From: Pelargonium x hortorum
Lineage: Eukaryota; Streptophyta; Magnoliopsida; Geraniales; Geraniaceae
DNA length: 64,000 bases
Assembly (NCBI GenBank): GCA_036897525.1
Contig: JAYMTJ010000042.1
Location: 24,348-88,347, forward strand
Reading direction: 5' to 3'
Part shown: one piece after another, positions 7,796 through 19,432 of the stretch
How positions within the stretch are numbered: position 1 is the stretch's first letter
Layout: every line of letters starts with the position of its first letter
Position numbers and translations under genes: made by a program
The notes under the pieces: generated by a model
Seen by the model: the letters and a program-made list of their open reading frames with translations, nothing else
Told to the model about the DNA's origin: nothing
Databases searched by the model: none

Positions 7796-10700
7796 CAAAT
7801 GATTTCGTCTTCTTCTCTTTCAAACTACAGAAGTTAGATGCTCTGTATCGAACTAAGAGAGCCAGACCTTTTGATATTCTTTCTACGAATAGAACAGAAA
7901 ACTAGGATGTAGCATGATTCTGAGTCGGCGGACTTGCTACTAGGAGCTTCTCTAGCCTTCATCCTTGGGAAAATCCACCTCATATTGGCAGAGATCTAGA
8001 CTCCTTTCCCGATGTGAAGGCAACGCAAAAAGTTGTGAAAAATAACTTTGGAGACCTCATTCGCTAACTTAGGAAAACTCCTTACCTTAAATAAAATAGG
8101 ACTCTAATTCTAATCCTGGGATTGGGTTAAGCGTAGCAAAAAAACTAGACTTTTCTTTTCTATTAGTTATTTCCTTTTTATGAAACTCCCATAACTTGGG
8201 TAGAATAACAAAAAAAGTTTGACTACTTGGAGAGGACTCTAAGACTTATGCTTTAGGGCTTTTAATATTTCTATATACTGAAACTCCTTTCTATAGTAGA
8301 GGGATTTGCCTATGTATATAGTTTCATAATTTCCGTGATTCTAAGGGTTTTTTAAATTATAAGGAGAAGCTTTCAAATTCTAGAGCATCCTGCGTAATAT
8401 AACTAAATAGGGGTAAAAGATTCACTTATAAAAAAAAAAAATGATACAAGGGTTCGGTTTTCCTTGGTGTTAGGAACTCGTCTAGTCGGCGTATTCCCCT
8501 TTTATAGATCAAAGCTAAATACCTTTTTTAATTTGAAATGCGGGTTAACCCCTAAATAAAGTTAAAGAGCTCTGGTTTTTGGTGGAGTAAATACTATGGA
8601 AATAAAAGGTGGAAAAGTTCCAACTTCATTATCTCAAAAAGACTCAAAATACTATACTAAGATAAAGGTTTTTGTACATTCAAAGTTAAGGTCCTTGAAA
8701 AGGTAGTGGCAAATAAAATAATTAAGAATCTATAACTAATATTGTACCTTGGTCAGTTAGTTATTGTCTTTTCTTTCAAAGTATCTAGTAAATATAAAGA
8801 ATGGACTAATACCAAAAGAAAGAGTACTTAAAAGAGTTAACAAACTTAGGAGTTTAGACCGAGCTCTGGCTTTTTCAGATCTCAAGATTAAAAGAACCAG
8901 AAGTTTACAAGAAAGAAATGACTAAAAAAGAATATCTCTCAGAGGAGGTTCTTGAATATATACATTAATAAGAGTAGCTTTCCTAAAGGTATCTTACAAA
9001 GTGAGTATACTACCTGCCATATTTACTTACTATAATTATAGGGTATAACAAGAATCTCTTCTTGCTCGAGTTGAACTCACGGCATAACTACAAATTTCTA
9101 AACTTAAGCTAAGCCGCGGAATTAGACTTGGTTAGTGTTTTATCTCTTACTTTTATATTAAACGGGTTCTGTCCTCAACTGTATTGTTGTGTTGTGGATT
9201 ATAGGGGAACCCTGAGGTATAATGCTCTTATATACTTGCTTCATTTACAAACAAACCTTATTTGTTAGCGGACGCTCTACAAGGCAACAAGAACTCGCAG
9301 GATCTCGTACTTTTTTTTTTTTTAACAAATCAAATACAAGCAAGGCTGAGTACTTCTCAGGTTTACACGAAGTTTCACTAGACTAGAACTTGAATTAGAA
9401 ATGCTTATCAGGAAACTGCTCCTTATTCTCCGGGAAATTGATTTTAATGGAAAGAATAATGGGTGACTACAAAAATAGGAGTTCTCACACTTAAAATTGA
9501 AAATAGATTGGTACCGGATTCCTTAGGTTAAGGGTAACACGGTATATTCAAGAATCCTGCTACACGAAGTATTTGTTTATTGACTCTTTTGCTAGAAACC
9601 TTCCCTTTGTGCGTGCCCTTGAAAAGTTGTTGCCAAGGCCTCGTCGTAGCATCGATCTCAGAAATCTTCTAGAGTAAATGAAGCCTAAAATATATTCGGT
9701 TAAGAAGCTAAGCCTATAGGCTTCTTTTTATTTATATATAGTATCTAAAGAGTCAAAATTTCTATTATATACGTTATATACGTTATATTCGTTATTAAAA
9801 AAGAAATATCAAAGCCGCTCTTAGATTTGGTTTTGGTATAAATAAAGGGTCTAAAAGAAAAAGGTCTACCCTGACGAAAGTCCAAAGCTTTATTCTTCTT
9901 TATAACAAGTAGAAGCCCTTGAGCATAGACTTACTTTTTAGCGTGCGACTCCTGACCGGGATATGCGTGAGATACAACGAGAACCTTTCAATAGATTTTT
10001 GATTTTCCGAGTAGTTAATTCTAATAAAGCTTAACTATTACCCTTACGGGGTTTGACTTCTCTTAGTTAGTGACTTAACTTGGTAAAGTTGTTCTTTTGC
10101 CAATGTGTATATATACCGGTTTTTAAGAAGCTTTTGAGTAGCTAGTTGAAAGTGTATAGTATAGGATCCCAGTTAAGGAATAGGTTGTTGAGGAAAAACT
10201 CTAGGTTCACACTTTATAGTGATCTGGGTTATAGCAGTTTTTCAGTCCCTTGTTTTCTAACATTATTGTAACTTGTAGTAGGACAGATGCTTTAATATAA
10301 TAGAATATTAAGTGTGTTTAGATGTGTTTTTTCTGGTATAATTTTTTAGGAATTTCCTCGACAAATCAGAAAGCAAAGAGAATGAAGCAAATTACAGAGA
10401 CATCTATTGATTTATATCAAAAGTTCCAAAAAAACTACCTTAGGCATAGCTCTAGGCAAAGGATTTTATTAGAAAAACTAGTGTTATACAGTTCCCCAGA
10501 TTGAGACGTAATAGACCCTTAAGTCCTTAAATTCTAACTAGCTTTATTCATAGGAGCCTCTACGTTCGTTGGGGTCCTCGCAAGTCCTTGTATAAATATT
10601 AGGGCATTCTTCGATTTCATTTGTATTTGTTATCCTCAACCCTTTTGTTTTCGAGGAGTAACTACAAATTTTCATTTTAGATATGCTCTTTGTAAGGTCT

Positions 10701-11470
10701 TTGTATTCATTCTGTGTGCAAGTTTAAAGCTATTCTTCTTTCTTCTTAGACAAGTTAACCTTCCTTCAACAGCTTTAACCTTCTTTGATTGAATTAAGAC
10801 TCTTTCAACTGTCTAGTTAACATATTCCTAACAACAGAATACAAATATCTAAGACTTCCGGCGTAAACATTAGAAGGATGCCTCAGCTGTCTTCCTTTAG
10901 ACTCGCTTTAGCTACAACCAAAGATGTTAGTTAAATAGATCGTAAGGAAGGACGCTCTCTAGCATCAAGGTAAGCTCATTTGCCTGTTCATACACCTTTG
11001 CTAGCTTTACCCTGAATACAAAGCTTTGGTTGGACTTCCCTGTCTAGAATCGAATCAGTTACTTGCTTTTCCTGTATATTTTCCATTATATTATAACAAC
11101 TTTTTAACTCTGCTGCACCTAACACGTAATAAAAGCTTAGGTGTCTACACTCAAAGAATGAACTCTCAACAAGATCAACTTTCCTTGCTACAACAAACCC
11201 TGTATGTAAGTTCCTAAACTATAAGGAAAATCCTAAGAATAGACTCTCAAACAAAATGCTAGACTTCAAACAAGATCAAATCAGCAGCTACTCGAACTAA
11301 GAATACAAAGACAGAGCTACACTTGCTATCACTGTCATGCAAGCGACACTTTCACAAGCACAACATGTCTCACACCACTGTTCGAAAGTCTGCCTTACAT
11401 CCTGCCTAGATGAAGGTGACTACTTCTTCTAACCTTCAATAGTTAATTTAATTAAGAAGGAATAGTGACA
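7796..11470. other. non-coding AT-rich block
   Basis: About 3.7 kb with no supported gene. It holds a run of A/T homopolymers, a 9-bp tandem repeat at 9765, and frequent short GG..CC palindromes from about 8.0 kb onward. Frames of 60 codons at 10322 and 63 at 11026 are within chance. Confidence 0.5.
9765..9796 (+). repeat. TTATATACG tandem repeat
   Basis: Three and a half units of TTATATACG; the third unit has a T for an A. Confidence 0.8.
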
Positions 11471-12374
11471 ATAATGCGATGAAATGAACCTAGATGTTTC
11501 AGAGGTAAAGCTAGGAAATATGTGTTTCAGTGGAAAGGAAATGATTCAGAACTGGGAAAAAAGGGTACTTAAAGACATAATAGAATCTTTAGCGAATCAA
11601 GATACTGAGTGATGTGCTAAGAGGAAAGGTGCTAAAGGTTCCAGAATCCAAATAATGGTAAGAAGAACTAAAAAAGCAAGGTAATAAATATTTTAGTAAA
11701 AGCACTTGGAAAATGAACTTAGGTACTACTTACGGGCTAGATAATAAAGTGGTGTTTCTGTAGAAATGGTAATTCTATAGTAAGTAGAAAAGAAAGCTAT
11801 ATAAATTCACTAAAGTTTATACGAAGAATGGTACTAAAGGAACCGGAATCAGAGTAGACAATTACTGACACATGCTAGCGAACCGGCTATTAAGTTCCCT
11901 TGTCTAGTTCAGATGTCCGCTTGATTCGAGAGTTTCCAAGCTAAAGCTTGCCTTCAATTCATGTCCCTTGTCTGATGTTCTTACCATCAATTCAGGTTAT
12001 GGTGTTAGCTAGATTCCGGTAGCCATGATTCATTTACCTCGCTTAATTCGTATTCTAGATTCCCAATGTCTTATAGTTATGATCTTCACTACCTTGCTTA
12101 GGATTCAGCTTAAGTTCTTCAACAGTAAGGGTATCCACTCTCAATAGGAAAGGGAATCTCCTAGCACAGTCAGAGTCTTTGTAGTCCGGTTCAGATGTGA
12201 ACAAGTTAGTTTAGTAAAGAAAGTTATGTTACAGCAAAGGGTGTAGACTTCTGTACCTTAGATTGGGGAAGAAGGATTGGTTAGAACAAAGAAAGAGGAT
12301 TTCTAGTTCGGTTGTTAGCTAAGGAAGTTAGTTAGTCAGTGAAAGAATGTTAATCATTAGAAGTAAGAGTTTCA

Positions 12375-12554
12375 GTTGGAACCGGTTCGGTTCAGGATGG
12401 ACAGCTTGTTGTTCTTTAAGACCCTTATCTTTATAGCCAGTTCCGGTTCATGATCTATTGGTTGTTCATGTTTGAGTACCATATCAGGTTGAGAGCAGAG
12501 TTCCTTATCTTTCTTTATAGCCTGTTTAAGTTGGTTAGAGCAAACTGAATTGAA
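12375..12554 (-). pseudogene. unidentified coding-like relic
   Basis: Sixty codons open between TAA and TGA, with no ATG near the beginning (the first Met is at about residue 25). The translation is highly charged and balanced like a real soluble protein: AIKKDKELCSQPDMVLKHEQ, then PIDHEPELAIKIRVLKNNK. I do not recognise it. Flanking minus-strand frames continue in similar style but contain stops about as often as chance predicts. This is at best a fragment of a decayed gene. Confidence 0.22.
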
Positions 12555-12590
12555 TTATATATAGGTCATTGGGTTCGAAATCGTGAAAGT
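12527..12590 (+). tRNA. tRNA-like relic (D-arm and T-arm segments)
   Basis: It reads AAGTTGGTTAGAGCAAACTGAA (D-arm like), then AGGTCATTGGGTTCGAAATC (variable loop and T-arm like), with spacing close to a real tRNA. The T-stem is broken after the loop (ATTGG against ATCGT), and no acceptor or anticodon stem forms. The GGTWAGAGCAAAC core recurs at 33.3 and 61.4 kb. Confidence 0.2.
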
Positions 12591-13170
12591 ACTTGCAGAA
12601 GTTGCCCAAGATCAGTCAATATAGACGATTTCTTTAGCGGTAAAGGTTAACAATTAGAGAAGATGGTTTCTAGTTTGTCCTGAGTCTATAGTCTACTCGT
12701 GTGAGTTCTTGTTTCTTTATCCTTTAGAAAAATATAGAAGTGTCTGGTTTCTTTAGTCTGTTAGTTCTGCAGTGAGGAATGAATTGAGTGGTTTAGTTAG
12801 CTAGAGTCTCTGGTTTATGATGTAAACTCCCTTTAGAGATACTGGATACTGGATAGAAGTTCTAATTTGAGTGGGTTGCTTTAGTGTCTAGTTTCCAAGT
12901 CCCGGTACCATTAGTCCAGATTCATACTCTTGTCTTTGAAAACACCTAAGACCCATTTCCTCACCCACCTTATTCGAGAGTTTCCTAGTTCTTTGTTCTT
13001 TAAGTTCCCATCAATTCTAGTACCTTTAGTCTCGCAACTGAAACACATAAGTACATTTCCCAGCATTAGTTGGATTCAGGTACCTTTCCTTTTTTGTTTG
13101 TACAGTCTTTTATCTTGGTTCCGATTTCTAGATTTAGCAGCTTTTTTTTTTAACTGCAAAGCATAAAACC

Positions 13171-14241
13171 TGGTATGAGTCCAAAGGTCTATGGGGTACT
13201 GCTAAAGTAAAGTTTGACCATAAGTCTTATTAAAATAAAAAGACGGACTATACTATAAAAAAAAGGTAAAGTGCGTCCTTTGTATTATCTCAAATCGATT
13301 CGCCATTCTCGTGCGCTATAACTAAAGTTTAAATAGCCTTACGCTTTGTACATTTTTAGGCTTTTGGAGTCAATATTCCAGACTTAACTTAAAGAGCAAA
13401 ATATTCAAACTTTTATCAGAGTATATTAACTCTCGATACTTGTCTACATCATATTATAGAGTTACTTCTTACTTCAACAAAGCTCCTGTATAAGAGTTCT
13501 TTCCTGAAGCTGCTAGGATTACCTATATAGTTAGTATAGGGATAGGGTAGGCAGTCAATCTTCCTATAGGGCAAGGGGCTCTTCCTAATTTCTGTGGCTA
13601 TATCCTTATAGGGTATTAATTTCCGGAATATAATATAGCTTTCCTGGTTTTAATAAAATCACTTGTGCGTGGATCCATATGTTAGGGCAAAAGCTTGTAA
13701 TTGAATTGAAGGCAGGTACAACACAGAATAAAGGATTGTTTATAAGAGAGTCGTGTATTGGTTCAAATTTACAGCAGTTTTGACTTTAGAAATTGAACTC
13801 CTTACCTTAAAGCATTTCAAAGATTTTACAGGGTAACTCGGGCCTATACCTATTCTTGTACCTATTTAGCAAGTGTCTCTCAAAAATTGAATTATAACTC
13901 TGTACTTTCATACTCTAAAAAGCCCTAACCCCCGAAAAATTCTACTATCTGGGTATATAGAAAGAGGAGTTTCCCCTCCATTTCCCTCTATTTAAAGGGC
14001 CAGATCTGAAAGTCTTCTTGACAAGATTACACACGCAAGTTTGGGTTAATCTCTCTTTTAGATATACCCTACTTTGTGTTATGAAATGAAAATGATCGAC
14101 CTCTTCTTTAGTTTTTAGAATTTTAGTCCTCTTTCTAGAAACTAGAAAGTAAAAAAGCCACAAATAAAGTCAAGTATAAAATAGAGTTCTAGAATTTCAT
14201 ATTTAACTAAACGAATAAATAGAGAGTAATATAAATTCTAA
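13171..14241. other. non-coding AT-rich block
   Basis: No gene seen. It contains short GG..CC palindromes such as AAGAGGAGTTTCCCCTCC near 13962. Confidence 0.45.
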
Positions 14242-14445
14242 ACACCCCGGACACTCCATTGTACTTCTATTCTTCCTATACTGGTAGGCATGTTAGGGAA
14301 TGCAATTTCTCTGGCTCTTACTGTGCTTCCTATAGCTCTTACTGATATCAGACTGAGACAGCTTATGAAAGAAATCCTAAGTCTCATGAAACAAAATAAC
14401 AAGAGGATGCTGTTGGCTATAATGTGTGATATGTACGATCTATAA
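14242..14445 (+). CDS. hypothetical hydrophobic peptide ending at a leader
   Basis: The frame is open from 14242 to a TAA at 14443; the first ATG at 14290 gives 51 residues. The open part begins LPILVGMLGNAISLALTVLP, one clear membrane span, followed by an amphipathic basic region (RLRQLMKEILSLMKQNNKR) and ends MCDMYDL. The ILVGML motif resembles VLVGML near the end of the 6876-7196 frame. The stop codon lies within the 5' edge of leader copy 1, the same relation as 42259-42612 has to copy 4. It was too short to stand out by length. Amino-acid make-up looks protein-like, but I know no homologue. Confidence 0.3.
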   Translation, partial: TPRTLHCTSILPILVGMLGNAISLALTVLPIALTDIRLRQLMKEILSLMKQNNKRMLLAIMCDMYDL

Positions 14446-14575
14446 TACTACTAGAATGCCTTAACCTCCCAAGTTTAGTCGGTAGGAGTCATTCATGTCT
14501 ATACGATTAAGGTTTGTATCCTCCTCTATGTCAATAAATAAGTACAGGGTACTGGAGGAATTTATCCTTAACTTC
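14437..14575 (+). promoter_or_regulatory. leader element copy 1 (structured)
   Basis: CTATAATACTACTAGAATG and TTAACCTCCC, then TTAGTCGGTAGGAG, an ATG at 14496, GATTAAGG, and stem arms TCCTCC/GGAGGA (14519-14524 and 14554-14559), a 6-bp perfect stem. The loop reads AATAAG in place of GATAAG and is three bases longer than in copy 3. It ends TTTATCCTTAAC. The frame from the ATG runs 31 codons (MSIRLRFV...) to TGA. Confidence 0.72.
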
Positions 14576-16371
14576 TTATCTTATTTCTTTTTGTGAGTGC
14601 TTTCTCAGCTGTACCATTGTTTCATGTTTCCTAACGAGCGAGTAATATTTATAGTAGTTCACAAAGGATTAAAACTGGGTATTCCCTAAAATGACAAGTA
14701 AACTCCCTATTTCTAGCTTCTGAGCACCTTTATAAAAAAAGGGTTAAAATTTGTAATTAGCAAACAGAACAGGTATAAAGTTTTACTGTAAGGAATGCTA
14801 AGCGAGTTGAATTACAAAAGCGGGAGGCTGTACCGGCCACTAACAATTAAGAGGAATTTGTACAACAAAGTATTATATTAGGGAATAGAATTAATTAATA
14901 ACTTCTAACAAATCTACAAGAATCCAAATTTATAAGGGATCAAAAGAAATTAAGGAGTTGCTTGTTCCTTTGTTATGGGTTTTCAATGTAGAACCTCAAT
15001 TCTTTAGAAATTCTAGGACTCTAAGTACACGAAAAGTCAGATAGGTGTCGTAACTAAATTATAAAAACTCCTTGAGAGGTTCTATTTTATTTTATAGTGT
15101 TAGTATACCCGGGAAAATGACTTTTCTATATCTTATTTCTATGAAAGACTTTGTACTTTATTTAGTATTTGCCATATATTGAAAAAATCTATATCCAGAG
15201 TACGACGCTTCCGGCTTATTAGATAATTTCATTCTAAGTACGGTCCGTTATTTCATAGAGTAACCACCGTGATTTCGCCTAACAGGAAACTCTTTATTAA
15301 TATTAATTTTAGAGTTCCTTAGTAAGTATAGGAATGCCCCATAAAATAAAGTCTAATTTTGAAATTAAAAAACATAAAAATTACCCACACTAAAAAGGGA
15401 TGCTTTCATTACTTATAGTACAAAACTTCTAGTACTATTATATTACAAATGACTACTTTTTTGAAATAAAAAGAGCTTTTATGGGCTCTGGACTAATACC
15501 AAATAGAGCTGCAGGCTTAGAACTATTCACGCAAAAGGGGCACCCATACTATAAAGTAAAATATAGAGATCCTCTCTTGAAATAGACTCCATTTCCAAAA
15601 AAATCCTGAAAAGAAACTACAGTAAACACTGAAACTTTCTTCTCTACTGAGTGCCTCTGGCGGGTCTTCCTAAGACCTCTTTATTACATCATAAATCAAA
15701 GCTTTGGCACACCCTTTTTTTCTTACTTGACTGTCTTCGATCCACTGGATTCCAATTAACATGGAAAAGTAAAATGAATTTGCAAGGTTATACCGCATAG
15801 AGCACTCTATAGTATTTAAAAAATTCTAATATATTTTAGTAGGGTGTCCCTACTATTAAACTTGTGAACTATAAAATCCAGTATTACAGCACCACAAAAG
15901 CACTAACATATTCTCGATAACGAAGACTAAAAGCTACTTTTGACTAAATAAAAGGGAACCCGCCATACTGACTTTTACCGATACCAGGATCCTTAGATCT
16001 TTACTACCAAATGTAAATTTAAGAGTCACCCGTATTATAAAAAAAGGACTCCTTCTCCTAAATCTCAATTTTAACATCTCGATAAAATACTACTGCAAAA
16101 GTAATTAAGGCACGCATCCTCTAGAGAATGTAAGCTAAAGCTTTAGTCTGTGAACCAAAAGTTTTTACGTATTATTCAGTACCTCTGAAATTGACTGGCG
16201 ATCCTAACTTAACCAACAAACCAAGGGTTTTTCTGGCAGACTAAAGTTAGATGCTTTTTGGGGAATCTGAGACTCTCTATTACATTGCTAGAGAAGCTCC
16301 CTTATAATATAATATTTGGTATTCCTTGTTTTTATTGCGTAGCCTTTCTTCTAATATTTGACTATTAAGTC

Positions 16372-16399
16372 AGGGGGAGATAAAAAAAAAGCGCCCCCT
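16372..16399 (+). repeat. AGGGGG/CCCCCT inverted repeat
   Basis: AGGGGG (16372-16377) pairs with CCCCCT (16394-16399) across a 16-base loop that contains nine A residues. It is the strongest G/C hairpin I noticed in the window. No gene ends nearby, so a terminator role is not supported. Confidence 0.7.
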
Positions 16400-18460
16400 C
16401 GAATCGAAATACAATAGCTGTAATTAGAAACACAATCTAAAACAAAAAAGACCGGTGTGTGAAATGCTTTTGAAGATTGAGCTTCAAGCCACTCCGTTAC
16501 CAAAAGTATAGACGCGAAACAGAAAGTGTATCAAGCGAGCTCTATATTATATCTTCGCCAAGGGAAATCCCAAACAAAATCGTATTAAAAAAACGGAACC
16601 TTAACCTTCTACTGGAAAAAAGAATCCTAATTGGAGTCAACTAGGACTTCCAACAATAAAAAAAACTTCTATTTTTCTTATATCTAAAGGAAATTTGAGA
16701 CTAGAAAGAGTTTTTCTTAGCATAATAGCACATAGGGTCTTACTCAGATTCTGAACGTTTTTGTCAATGATCAGTGAAAACGCTAACGCAACTATTCTCG
16801 ACCGGATATATAGTAAGTACACCAAGCTATAGAATTGACTTTTAATAAGACTCAAAACTGGATTAAAAGCTTGAAAAGACCCATGCTAGCCTCGTAGAAG
16901 GATCTTTGTCATTATGCTTTATTGAAGAAAAGTACCACACGCCTAGGAAGTTTCTCCTTAAGAGTTTCCAGATCAAAATGAGTTTCAAAAAGCACTGTTA
17001 TAGATGCCTTCCTATTCTTTCATTTTAGACTCCTAAAGCAAGCAATTAGCTAACTAACGGGTAATACTCTCTTCTCCGTGGGAAAGGAAATTCTTACAAA
17101 TAATTAATGTTAAACGCAGGAGCTTTATCCGATCGACGAGCCCTTCCTAGAATTTTTTTTACAAAAAGTAGAAATCCACAATCCATTTAAAATGCCTTAA
17201 AGCTCGCAAAAAATAGGGGAGTCCTGTTTACCCTTGTCTTTGGAAAACTAGAGTTAAGTTAATAAAAGGTATACGAAATCTGAAACGCGAGGTATTTCCG
17301 TGGGTGTCATTTTTTAAGACTTTATTCATAGTATAGCAGGTATAGGAGCACCCGAAATTTTGGAAGTAGTACACTACTCACAATACACCCTATAAGTATG
17401 GGATTCTAAGATCAAAAAAAACAAGGTGTTCGTATATTTAGTACTAACCCAAGAGTGTTAAGTTAAGTCAGTTTCGCAATTATGTATGATATGATATACC
17501 TTATCTAGAAGTTTTTAGTGGATCCCTTTTTCATTCACAAGCCTTAAAAGAGAAAGAGCCCGTTTGTAATTTACTGATCCAAATTCTAATATTTCAATGG
17601 GTTCCGGAAAGGGATCTTAGCTTAGTGTTTTAATGCCTTTTAGTACTAAAATTAGAAATATGACCGAAAAAGAGATAGATTCAGAGGAGGTAAATAAAAG
17701 CGGAGTAACTGGAACTCTATGGAGCTTGTTTGACCAATGAAACTTACTTTTAGGCAATTTCGAAATCTTTTTACCACGAGTTCTTCTAATAAAGAAAAAC
17801 TTCTGTTGCAAATTCATTAATTCATTAACCTCCGTCTTTTCCAAAGCGGGTGCTACAATATAAAAAAAGAAATGCCACTTAAATTTTATTCGCTAGAAGG
17901 TGTTCGGGTAGCCCTAATCTATTAATGTAAAGCATATTTCAGGTCTCGGATTTATACTAAAACTAATAAACCCACTGTTCAATCTAAGTTTCCCTTACTT
18001 TTTGGGGGTTTGAATTACAAAAGCAATTTACTTATACGAGGGCAAAGAGGGCTGATTTCCGGTTTCAAAGGAAGACCTAAGTCCTCCTTATCTACTTTTA
18101 GGCTAGTCAATTGATTCCAATAATAGTGGTATTTAGTGGTGATATTAGTCAAGAATTCAATTGCAATTCCTGCTTACAATTCCTACAAGTTTTGGATATA
18201 ATAGGAGCTGGTAAACGAGCCCTTGTACTTAATTCATTTAATTAAGATTAAAAGAGTTTCTATACTAGTAGTTTTTTTAGATTCCTATACTTTATGCCTT
18301 GTTTATATCCCAAAAAGGAATCCAAGACTGGGAGAATGCAGACTCCTTACTCTTTCGATTGTTCTACTTAATCCGCTTGATTTCTTCCCACAAACGCACG
18401 AGGATTCTCGTTTAGCTTACCCACTAGAATGCCTTATCTGGATCTTTTCTGAGAGAAAAT

Positions 18461-18540
18461 TCTACGGGTTGAGCCCAGAGTATAAATACCAGTTCCTGTT
18501 GCCTTAGAAGCTGGAAATAAACCAACTGCGCTATACCTGG
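18461..18540 (-). tRNA. tRNA-like relic
   Basis: On the minus strand it begins CCAGGTATAGCGCAGTTGGTT, which looks like acceptor, position 8-9 and D-arm sequence, and ends near CTGGGCTCAACCC, a T-arm-like hairpin, at tRNA-like distance. The 3' acceptor strand does not pair with CCAGGTA and no anticodon stem forms. Confidence 0.18.
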
Positions 18541-19116
18541 AGTTCTCCCTAGTGCCAAGGGGCTTTATTTTGTTGTTAGTAGACGGAGATCCTCAGTTAC
18601 TCTAGTTTAGTTCTAACACTAAAGTAAAGTATAGGTAATTACTCTATGTTTAGTGCCTAAAGGTTAATAGTTATCATATGAAAAAGATGGGTTGAAGGAC
18701 CTTCTATTTGTTGCAAATTATCCGCAGTGACAGATACCTACAGCCTTACTCTAATCTAAAAAGAATGAAAAGTACACAGGCCTGTTGTGTATTAGTTTAC
18801 GGTAATCCTAAATTTATTGAGTCTTTATACTCATAATTTATTTCTAGGATATAAAAATATACAACAAAGGCATAAAACGAGTTATATATAGTGCACTTTC
18901 CTTTGCCTTTTTTTGTACAAAAATAGGAATAAAGTGATGTCACTGTGTACCTTCGTTTGGTAACAAAATAAAGAGAGACTCCTTTTCTGTATTTCCTAGT
19001 CTAAAGAATTTCTTTTATGGCGTGCTCCAAAAGTCAACTCATAACTTCCCCTATACTATAATACCTAGTTAGGTAACTTTGTTTGATACCTAGAGGGAGT
19101 TGTCCTGAAGAAAGGC

Positions 19117-19137
19117 TTATATTATATTATATTATAA
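19117..19137 (+). repeat. TTATA microsatellite
   Basis: Four units of TTATA with one flanking half-unit. Confidence 0.8.
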
Positions 19138-19374
19138 CGGGAAGGTTTGGTAAGGGTTTAAGATTAGTGCAAATAGGGCTTCAAAGAAGAGATAGAACTC
19201 ATTGACAATTTCGTAGGCTTTATAGTTATTTAGTCAGTTGTTATTCCAAGAGTTCTATTTTCCGAGTATTATATTATGTAAAAAAAATTCTATCTAAGGA
19301 GCTCCTAATTACCCCCTTATGAAATTTCTTGTATATGCAATTATCGAATTCAGCTATAACTAACTCTTAGTTAA

Positions 19375-19432
19375 TAGGACTCGAACCTAAGAGCATCCGC
19401 TCTTATAGACCTTTGGCCGTATGTGAACTTAA
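19375..19432 (-). tRNA. tRNA-like relic (T-arm with long hairpin)
   Basis: On the minus strand TTAGGTTCGAGTCCTAT gives a T-arm with the conserved TTCGAGT loop and four of five stem pairs. It is preceded by TAAGAGCGGATGCTCTTA, a 7-bp hairpin with a GGAT loop resembling a class II variable arm, and by GGCCAAAGG. Variable arm and T-stem overlap, and no acceptor stem or anticodon arm is found. Confidence 0.22.

Larger units (their letters stand above)
11471..13170. other. G/T-rich non-coding island with coding-like relics
   Basis: The plus strand is unusually G+T rich with recurrent GTTAG, TTCGGTT and GGTTCAG words. The minus strand therefore reads as Asn/Gln/Glu/Pro-containing peptide pieces broken by stops. 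The best piece (12375-12554) is listed separately. Nothing here can be assigned to a family. Confidence 0.4.

Noticed and set aside
18223-18507. 94-codon plus-strand frame
   Set aside because: TTG start, overlaps the tRNA-like relic on the other strand, no motif.
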